Shown: one piece after another, positions 9,499-18,257 of the stretch
Numbering within the stretch: position 1 is the stretch's first letter
How the letters are laid out: each line of letters opens with the position of its first letter
Assembly: GCA_030426005.1 (NCBI GenBank)
Contig: JAUHZM010000002.1
Span: 1-33,754, forward strand
Length of the DNA: 33,754 nt
Origin: Gammaproteobacteria bacterium
GTDB lineage: Bacteria > Pseudomonadota > Gammaproteobacteria > Arenicellales > Arenicellaceae
Reading direction: 5' to 3'
Program-made: the position numbers and the translations under genes
The notes under the pieces: generated by a model
What the model was told of the DNA's origin: nothing
The model's input: only the letters and a program-made list of their open reading frames with translations
Database searches by the model: none

Positions 9499-9568
9499 CG
9501 ATCTCGAGTTTGTTAGCCCTGCCGGTAGCAGTTTCGGAATTGCAACCGGCAAGACAAAATCGAGATCG
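9499..9568. other. Long imperfect intercistronic hairpin between ttpC-like gene and exbB
   Basis: 9-bp outer arm (CGATCTCGA 9499-9507 / TCGAGATCG 9560-9568), middle arms, 7-bp inner arm (TGCCGGT 9520-9526 / ACCGGCA 9545-9551), apical GCA/TGC. Confidence 0.7.
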
Positions 9569-9575
9569 AAAACGC

Positions 9576-10916
9576 TTAACTTTCGATCTGACGAGCAACC
9601 ATACCAGCTGACTGCTCTTCAAGGATTTCCTCAACACGCTTGGCTTTAGATGCCGCTGCAGTGTGAAGAAGTACGATCGGAATCGCGACGACCAGACCAC
9701 AAACTGTGGTAACCAGAGCTTGTGAAATACCGCCAGCCATCAGTTTTGGATCGCCTGCACCGAACAATGTGATCGATTGGAACGTTTCAATCATACCCAG
9801 TACTGTACCCAACAGACCGGCTAATGGTGCAACCACGGAAACGATCTTCAGGAACATCAACCATGAGGTCAACTTTGGCGTTTCTTTCATAATTGCTTCA
9901 GATAAACGCAACTCCATCGCTTCCGTGTCGTTGCTTGGGTTATCTTTAACCGCTTTCAACACACGACCCAATGGGTTTTTGTCTGAAGGAGAGTCTGGGT
10001 TTTTAGCTTGTTTGTTAACCGCAGCGGCAACACCAAACAAAGTTAGGATTTTGTAAATCGCAATCAGTGCTGCGAACAAACCCACACCCAGAATGATATA
10101 ACCTACCGTACCACCTTGATCGATACGCTCACGTAGGCTTGGGCTCTCAACTGCCGCATCTAACAAACGACCTTGCGTTGGATCAAGAGCAAAATCAACC
10201 GATGAACCGCTGGCGCTGTATAAGTCACTTGCTTGACTCAGGTAACGACCGTCTGGCTGGCGTGGAAGCTCAGCAACACCACCTTTACCGTAAGTCAGGA
10301 ACTTGCCGTCACCAACCAAGTTGAAAACACCAACACGAACGACTTCTTGTTGCTCACGCGCACCAGAAGCAGTTGCGACAGATGCATTAAACTTAGCAAC
10401 TTTACCTTGCTGAACGAGCTCATTGAACAGTTCACGCCAGACAGACTCGATTTCAGCCGCTGTCACCAGGTCATTCGCCTGATTCGACACTTTCTTAGAA
10501 ATATCGTCGAAGTTAGCGCCACGATCTGGGAACTGCGCAGAAATAATTGAGGTGTCGAAACGAGCTTCAGTTTCACCAACAACTTGCTGAACGGCACCGA
10601 ATAGATCTTTCAGGTCGCCCAGCGCAGTTTCACGTGCAGTGCGGATTTGATCAAGCTCTTCGTTATTGGCAGCATACTGCGCTTCCAATTGATTGCTGCG
10701 CGCGTCCAATGTTTCACGTTGGGCCCGCAAGTTAGCAACAATCGCCGCTTTACCTGCACCCGCTGAGCGGAAGCGTGCTTCCAAATCTTCAGCCGCCTTA
10801 CTTTTCTGCAGACTACCGCTCTTAACCTGATTTAGGATCTGGTCAACGGTTTGAGCCTGTACCGGTGCTAGCGCAACCGATGCCGCCACGGCGACAGCTG
10901 TAATTAAGTGCTTCAT
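9576..10916 (-). CDS. MotA/TolQ/ExbB proton channel family protein with N-terminal coiled-coil domain (TtpC-like, first copy)
   Basis: 446 aa; 'APLAGLLGTVLGMIETFQSITLFGAGDPKLMAGGISQALVTTVCGLVVAIPIVLLH'; signal peptide and coiled coil. Vibrio TtpC has this size and neighbourhood. Confidence 0.9.
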   Translation of the reverse strand: MKHLITAVAVAASVALAPVQAQTVDQILNQVKSGSLQKSKAAEDLEARFRSAGAGKAAIVANLRAQRETLDARSNQLEAQYAANNEELDQIRTARETALGDLKDLFGAVQQVVGETEARFDTSIISAQFPDRGANFDDISKKVSNQANDLVTAAEIESVWRELFNELVQQGKVAKFNASVATASGAREQQEVVRVGVFNLVGDGKFLTYGKGGVAELPRQPDGRYLSQASDLYSASGSSVDFALDPTQGRLLDAAVESPSLRERIDQGGTVGYIILGVGLFAALIAIYKILTLFGVAAAVNKQAKNPDSPSDKNPLGRVLKAVKDNPSNDTEAMELRLSEAIMKETPKLTSWLMFLKIVSVVAPLAGLLGTVLGMIETFQSITLFGAGDPKLMAGGISQALVTTVCGLVVAIPIVLLHTAAASKAKRVEEILEEQSAGMVARQIES

Positions 10917-10917
10917 G

Positions 10918-11619
10918 TTACGCGCCCTCCGGAGCAGAAATAGGTAGACTCAACAACTCTGGAGCTGTTGTTTTAGCAGCCACCTTGATGGCTTTGCGGA
11001 TGTCTCGGTTGGCACTGGCAGGTAGCGGCTTCCATTCTTTATTAACCGCATCCCACATGCCGGAATTCTTTTGATCTGTTGTCTGGTAGTACAGCGCCAG
11101 GCGGCCAATACGCAGCATATCCACTTCGATTTCATTGCCACCGAATGGTTGGGTCGCTTTGTAAGCCTCTGATGTTGTGCCGTATTCCAACTCAACATTA
11201 TAGATATCCATAATGCTGCGATAGCGGCTAGAGGTAGTCGCTTCAGGGTTAGTCATTAGGTCTTTCAGCGCAATAATACTTTTCAAACGCTCTTCTTTGT
11301 GGAAAGGCAAATCTGCTTTAACAAAAGCTTCCAGCGCTGCAAGCATTTTGCTCAACACTGGCGCCATTTGAGGATCAAGGTCCTTTGCTTTGTCGATAGA
11401 CTGAAGAATTTCACGCTTAGCGACGGTTTGTGCTTGCAACTGCTCTTGTAATTGATCGTTGTACACTTTCAAGCTCTCAACCAACTTCAGTTCGCGCGCG
11501 AACTCTTGGTCGACTGACAAGCCTCCAGATGACTGCGCCACAGCCGTGGTAGCAGCGGCCGCACCGATGGCAACCACTGCCACCGCCTGACCGATCCAAT
11601 TCAACACAGATTTTTTCAT
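10918..11619 (-). CDS. DUF3450 family periplasmic protein (first copy)
   Basis: 'ALEAFVKADLPFHKEERLKSIIALKDLM' and 'LRIGRLALYYQTTDQKNSGMWDAVNKEWKPL' parallel the 5609-6397 product. Confidence 0.88.
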   Translation of the reverse strand: MKKSVLNWIGQAVAVVAIGAAAATTAVAQSSGGLSVDQEFARELKLVESLKVYNDQLQEQLQAQTVAKREILQSIDKAKDLDPQMAPVLSKMLAALEAFVKADLPFHKEERLKSIIALKDLMTNPEATTSSRYRSIMDIYNVELEYGTTSEAYKATQPFGGNEIEVDMLRIGRLALYYQTTDQKNSGMWDAVNKEWKPLPASANRDIRKAIKVAAKTTAPELLSLPISAPEGA

Positions 11620-12609
11620 TTTAGATTTAACCTCTTTTAATGAACTCTAGTTAGCTAGATTCAATAGTTGCCGACCGTTAAGTCGACTCGTTTAAATTTT
11701 AAAGCCGCTTGATTTCCTCCACCGAGTCAGGCGGAGACATACCAAGAACTTAAAATTGAAATTTTTGGACTTTTATTAACTTACACGCGCTGAGTCTTAC
11801 TCACGCACCCGTCTTATTAAAAAAGCATTACCTCAGAAAAATCCACCATACCGCCAGCTAGAACACTTTAATGTGTTTGTACAACCCACAGTAAAACACA
11901 AGCTAGACAATTTAGATGGATGGTGATGAGAGAACTCGCGAGATCAAGTGGAGGCGATTGTGGGGCATCAAGAACGCGTACAAAGTGACTGCCTTAATAT
12001 AAAGACAGTGTGGGGACACTTTCTGCAGTCTTACCAAAGCCGACAAATCTTACTAAACGTCTACTACTTGACCCTCGATTTGGTCGACGCAATTCCCAAC
12101 AACAGCTTAGAACAAACACTGGTGCGGCAGCAACAAAGCGACGCGATTTTCCAACGGCTTGCAATAAAGCTCGACATACGTAATTGGCATTGTGCCCACC
12201 AACCGTGCAACGGTGCACGAGCGAGGCAAACATCTTCTCCTAAGGCTGGCCTGCTGATCCTATTCACAATCACGTCAATCAACGACATTCCGAATAGCAC
12301 TGCAAACATATTTATCTTGTAATTGCCGCTCTGTCTTAAGCAGAACTTCTCGCCACCAAGTCTATAACGGATTAACACGACAAGCCAACCCTTTTCATTT
12401 CCCTGGTGATTCCGCCACTCGACAAAAAAGCGAACCACACCCGCTCTTTGAGGTCAAAAAAATAAGCCTTAAACTCATTTCATTCACTCTAACCTGAAGA
12501 ACGGCTGACGAGTGTAACAGCCCGAAAACAGAACGTCACGGGTCAATTACACATATTTCGTCATGTGGCGCACATATTACAGCCAATTTAATCAGCTTGT
12601 CATCTTTGT

Positions 12610-13998
12610 CTAGACGAAGGCTGCCAGTCCAGCGCGCAGTCGCTTCAAAGTTTCCTCGTAGCCCAGAATAGCCAGGGTTGCATCGATCGATGGCGAATTT
12701 GTACCACCGGTAACAGCAATACGCACGGGCTGTGCTACTTTGGCGAATCCAACCTCATGAGCATCGACCGTCTGCTGCACACAGTTTTGGATATTCTCGG
12801 CCGTCCAGTCTGATACACCAGCCAATTTGTCGATCAAGGTTGACAAAATATCACCGGTGCCCGGTTTAACCCATTTTTTCACTGCAGCCGGATCATAATC
12901 ACTGACCGGGCAGAAATACCACCGACTCTGCGCGACCACATCAAGCAGCGTTTTGCAGCGCTCTTGAATCAAGTCAATCACCGCTATCGACTCCGGCGTC
13001 GCTTCCACCTCAATACCAGCCTGCTCAAAATACCAGGCAGATTTACGCAAAAGGTCTGCAGCGCTCAGCTGCTTGATTTTCTCATGGTTCACCCAGAGCA
13101 ATTTCTCTGGATTAAACGCCGACGGTGCGCGGCTTACGTCTTCAATGCGGAACAAGTCCAACAGCTCCTGCTGGGTAAATAACTCCTGATCACCGTGTGA
13201 CCAACCGAGTCGAACCAGATAATTCAATAGGGCCTCGGGCAAATACCCCTCATCGCGATACTGCATCACGCTGACCGCACCATGACGCTTGGACAAACGA
13301 GCACCATCCTGACCGAGAATCATCGGCACATGACCGTATCTCGGCAACTCAGCACCCAGGGCATGCAAAATATTAATCTGACGCGGCGTGTTGTTAATAT
13401 GATCATCGCCGCGAATCACGTGCGTAATACCCATGTCCATGTCATCCACCACCACGGTCAGATTATAGGTCGGCACGCCATCTGGACGCGCAATAACCAA
13501 GTCATCCAACTCGTGATTCGAGATCACGATATTGCCTTTGACCATATCTTCGATTACCACGTCACCGGTCAACGGATTTTTGAAGCGCACCACGGTATTC
13601 TCCGCGTCAGATAATCCGAGCTCACGACATCGGCCATCGTACTTCGGCTTGAGACCATTGGCTTTTTGCTCTTCGCGCATCGCATCAAGTCGCTCTTTAC
13701 TGCACTCGCAATGATACGCATGCCCACTCGCCAAGAGATCTGCGATCACTTCTTTATAGCGATCAAATCGTTGCGTCTGGTAGTACGGACCCTCATCGTA
13801 ATCGAGCCCCAGCCATTGCATGCCATCCAAAATCGCCTGCACCGACTCCTGAGTGGACCGCTCCAGATCTGTGTCTTCAATCCGTAATACAAATCGGCCA
13901 CTATTCTGGCGAGCATGCAGCCAAGAATAAAAGGCGGTGCGCGCACCACCAATATGCAGATAACCAGTTGGGCTGGGCGGAAATCGAGTAACAGTCAT
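12610..13998 (-). CDS. gltX: Glutamate--tRNA ligase
   Basis: 'RFPPSPTGYLHIGGARTAFYSWL' (HIGH-type motif) and 'ARLSKRHGAVSV' (KMSKS-type motif). Confidence 0.96.
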   Translation of the reverse strand: MTVTRFPPSPTGYLHIGGARTAFYSWLHARQNSGRFVLRIEDTDLERSTQESVQAILDGMQWLGLDYDEGPYYQTQRFDRYKEVIADLLASGHAYHCECSKERLDAMREEQKANGLKPKYDGRCRELGLSDAENTVVRFKNPLTGDVVIEDMVKGNIVISNHELDDLVIARPDGVPTYNLTVVVDDMDMGITHVIRGDDHINNTPRQINILHALGAELPRYGHVPMILGQDGARLSKRHGAVSVMQYRDEGYLPEALLNYLVRLGWSHGDQELFTQQELLDLFRIEDVSRAPSAFNPEKLLWVNHEKIKQLSAADLLRKSAWYFEQAGIEVEATPESIAVIDLIQERCKTLLDVVAQSRWYFCPVSDYDPAAVKKWVKPGTGDILSTLIDKLAGVSDWTAENIQNCVQQTVDAHEVGFAKVAQPVRIAVTGGTNSPSIDATLAILGYEETLKRLRAGLAAFV

Positions 13999-14045
13999 TG
14001 AAGCTATCCAGTAAATTAATTCGGCCGAATTGTAGTATAATTTGA

Positions 14046-14924
<879 letters not shown>

Positions 14925-14976
14925 GTCTTAAATCAGAACTTAGACTTCACCCACGCTCACCAAGGAGGACCTCAGT

Positions 14977-15903
14977 TTGCGAAGCGGCATCATTCTATTT
15001 CTCACCTTTCTGGCGCTACCTTGCAGCGCGGCACAGAACGCAGCGCAAACTGTGGCACTGGGTCACAGCACGCGCATGGAATCGAGACAACTCGGCACCA
15101 CTCACGAAATCAACGTATCGCTGCCAGCTCACTACGACGAAGAACAGACCGTTCAGTTTCCAGTGGTCTATATTATTGACGGTGGAGTTCAACAAGACTT
15201 CAAACATATTGCCGGCCTCGGCACATTACCTGATTCGAACCCCTTTGTGTTTCAGTCGGCGATTTACGTTGGCATTAGTACCGAGCAACGCCTGTTTGAA
15301 CTGACAGCACCGAATCATGATCCACGGTACGCCTAACCGGACGGCACGCTCGGTGGTGCCGTAAAGTTTCGCCAATTTATCACTGATCAGGTTATTCCAT
15401 CGATCGAGAGCACCTACCGAACCAACGGCCAACGAATCATTATTGGTGAATCGCTGGCGGGCTTGTTTATCCTGGAGACCTGGTTGCAACAACCCGAGCT
15501 GTTTACTGACTATATTGCCATTAGCCCGAGCCTTTGGTACGACGACCGCCATTTAGCGAAGCAAGCCAGTATGTTATTGGAGGCTCATGCGGATAAGCCA
15601 CGACGCCTGTACCTGACCATGGCCAGCGAAGGGGGCACCATGCAACGCGGACTCGACGAAGTATTGGACGCCATTAAGCAAAGGGACTTCGATCACCTTC
15701 AGGTGAAATACGTGGACCGCAGCAAAGCTGAACACCATTGGACGGTGTATCACGAAGCAGCACTGGACGCCTTACGTTGGACTTTACCAGTCCCTGAACC
15801 CAGCTGGATCAATGAACCCGATCCTTGGTATCTGGTCGAAGGCGCTAACCCACCAGGCTGGAATACCAGCAACGCACCGGTATCAGCCCCCAAAGACGAG
15901 TAG
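14977..15903 (+). pseudogene. Secreted alpha/beta-hydrolase-type esterase, interrupted by in-frame TAA at 15334-15336
   Basis: TTG start with AAGGAGG RBS and a signal peptide. Same frame resumes after the stop: '...DPRYA*PDGTLGGAVKFRQFITDQVIPSIESTYRTNGQRIIIGESLAGLFILETW...'. Nucleophile elbow GESLAG lies after the stop. Confidence 0.8.
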
Positions 15904-15921
15904 CGACGAGTTAAACTACAC

Positions 15922-18024
15922 TCACAACGGAACCACCACGGTCCCACCGTCTGGTAGCGGGATCACGTAAAAATCCACATCCGTTGCACCAAACTCGTAG
16001 GCACCGGCATCGCAATTGCCTACTCGGTCGAGGCCTCGCTGGTCTTTATTAGCAACCAAAGAGTCGCATAGCATGTTATCAGCAATCCCGATAGCGCCAG
16101 AACCAGCCAACAAGGCATGTGTGAGAGTAAACCCACCGTTGTTCGCCAACGGCCCCAACATCGGGTCGCCGCTCGCCACACCGGTACAACTTGCATCGCC
16201 AATCCAGTTTCCAGCATAGCTGGTATCTGCCAATTGATTGCAGTCTCCGCCATCGTTTTGCGCAACAATCGAATTTACCAGAGTCAGATTATTGACGGCA
16301 CCGCCTTGGTATACACCGGCGACATAACTCGGTGCCTGATTCGCCACCACCGTACTGTGCGCCAAAATAAGATCAGAGTTGGTCAGATTAATTCCGCCAA
16401 TCGCAAACGAAGCCTGGTTGCTCGAGATGGTTGAATTGTGCAAGCTCACGTTAGACGCAGATCGAAACGAGAGGCCCGCAGCCGCAGTGGCAGAATTATT
16501 AGCCACACTGGCACCCGAAATACTGATTGTTGACGCTTCGCTCAACAAACCGCCACCGGTCGAATAAGCGGTATTCGCGTGAATTGCAGACTGACTCAGG
16601 GTTACGGAAGCATTGCTTTGAACAAACCACCCACCACCTTGCGAGGCCAGATTATTACTGAAGGTATCTTGATTCGAAGTCACCTCGGTGGACGCCGACA
16701 CAAACAGCGCACCACCGAAATCATCGGCAATGTTGGCGATAAATTGATTGTTCGAGAGTGAGACGGGCGCCGCCTCATTAAACAGGGTCATACCACCGCC
16801 AACGTTGCCAGCACTATTACCACTCACGGTACTATTCGTCAAAGAAAGGGAGGTAGCATTAATATTCATTGCCCCGCCAAATTCACCCACATTCGATGAG
16901 AATGTCGACATCACGATCGACAGACTACCTTCCTGTGAATTAAGCGCCCCGCCGAAGGTGGCGGAATTGTTGTTCACCGTCAGCGCTGTAAGTGACACTT
17001 GCCCATCCTCTATGTCAATCGCACCACCACGTCCGGAACTTACAGTGTTGCCGGTAAGCTGACTATCTCTGATGACTACTTCTGCTCCGCGTAGCGCAAA
17101 ACCCGCACCATCCTGACCGCTGGCATTGTTCAACACCTGTACTTGCTCAAAGCTGGCTGCGCCGCCCAATACGCCGATAGCACCACCCGACTCGTAAGCG
17201 GTGTTCTGAGAAAAGCTGGACATTTGAACTTCGGCGGAGACATTCTCCTGCAAGAACAGACCACCGGCCACAGGTGCCGAATTGCCAGTTAGCGTCATTG
17301 AATTCATCGTCAATGTGCTTGCTCTTATCGCAGCACCTCCTCCCGATTCCACGTCAGCTTCGTTATTTGTCAAACTGGAATTGGCCAAGTGAACACTGGT
17401 ACTGACGGCATACAGCCCGCCGCCTACACTGCCTGCGTGGTTAGCCTCGATCACCACACCAGCATCCACTGTCAGCGGACAGCGATCCACTGCGACTCCG
17501 CCACCCTGGATCGTCGCTGTATTAGAGCTAATTTGCGAGTTCGACAATGTAAGCGAACCCTGTGTGCATAAAATGCCACCTCCGGTCAGCGCTTCACCGC
17601 CGGAAACCTGCACATTGCTAAGGGTTAAATTACCACCCTGGAGCACCGTAAAAAGCCGCATGTTCGGCGCACCGACACCCGGCTGCAAGGTGGCGCCATT
17701 CCCTTGGACCATGATGGTTGATTGGATTGCCGGTAAAGCAGAGCTACCTAGCACATTCAAGCCGGGCACGACTGACGGGAATACTAATGTGGCCGCAGGC
17801 AGTTCAATGACATCTGCGCCATTGCCCGCGACACAAAAATTAACAACCGAATCCGTGTTAGCCGCATTAATCGCATCTTGCACTGAGCAACCGGCGTGTA
17901 CGACGATAGTAGCTGCATGACTTGCTGGCGCAAGCGCCATGCCCACCGCTATGGTTAATTTAGCCAGTGGCAAGCCGGTCGTTGCCGTGATTTGGGGATA
18001 AGCTTTACGTACAAAGTTACTCAT
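15922..18024 (-). CDS. Right-handed beta-helix/PMP-repeat surface protein with choice-of-anchor-Q-like C-terminus
   Basis: Signal peptide, then about 17 repeats of about 26-29 aa with GG[AG][ILV] and FxxN motifs ('FSSNVGEFGGAMNI', 'FIANIADDFGGALFV'); 'LGPLANNGGFTLTHALLAGSGAIG...DQRGLDRVGNCDAGAYEF' near the C-terminus. Confidence 0.85.
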   Translation of the reverse strand: MSNFVRKAYPQITATTGLPLAKLTIAVGMALAPASHAATIVVHAGCSVQDAINAANTDSVVNFCVAGNGADVIELPAATLVFPSVVPGLNVLGSSALPAIQSTIMVQGNGATLQPGVGAPNMRLFTVLQGGNLTLSNVQVSGGEALTGGGILCTQGSLTLSNSQISSNTATIQGGGVAVDRCPLTVDAGVVIEANHAGSVGGGLYAVSTSVHLANSSLTNNEADVESGGGAAIRASTLTMNSMTLTGNSAPVAGGLFLQENVSAEVQMSSFSQNTAYESGGAIGVLGGAASFEQVQVLNNASGQDGAGFALRGAEVVIRDSQLTGNTVSSGRGGAIDIEDGQVSLTALTVNNNSATFGGALNSQEGSLSIVMSTFSSNVGEFGGAMNINATSLSLTNSTVSGNSAGNVGGGMTLFNEAAPVSLSNNQFIANIADDFGGALFVSASTEVTSNQDTFSNNLASQGGGWFVQSNASVTLSQSAIHANTAYSTGGGLLSEASTISISGASVANNSATAAAGLSFRSASNVSLHNSTISSNQASFAIGGINLTNSDLILAHSTVVANQAPSYVAGVYQGGAVNNLTLVNSIVAQNDGGDCNQLADTSYAGNWIGDASCTGVASGDPMLGPLANNGGFTLTHALLAGSGAIGIADNMLCDSLVANKDQRGLDRVGNCDAGAYEFGATDVDFYVIPLPDGGTVVVPL

Positions 18025-18257
18025 ATGCAGCCATCAGAAGTTCGCGTTCACAACCCTAGGTCGGCGCACTTAGTCTGGTCGTACGTCGACGTTCATCCAC
18101 TAACACCGTATAGTAGTAAGTCAGACCCTCTCCTGACCTGAGTATGCATACCTAATTTTACTGTCTTCACACCTGAATTCATGCGCCACGGCTTCTCAAT
18201 CAAGCTTATTCTGGGTACAACAGAACCTTTGCTACTTATCAGCGCGCCAATATTGAT

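Noticed and set aside
11948-12438. Overlapping 124-aa ORFs on both strands between TonB locus and gltX
   Set aside because: Not called as CDS: odd composition, mutually overlapping and no recognisable motif. The interval is kept only as a finding.
12440-12609. Possible tRNA next to gltX
   Set aside because: No cloverleaf or T-arm consensus found in the spacer.
16016-17920. Series of + strand ORFs opposite the beta-helix gene
   Set aside because: By-products of the repetitive coding sequence on the minus strand; no RBS or family signature.
15922-18024. Repetitive region considered as DNA repeats or CRISPR-like array
   Set aside because: Repeats are degenerate at DNA level and in-frame; they are protein beta-helix coils.
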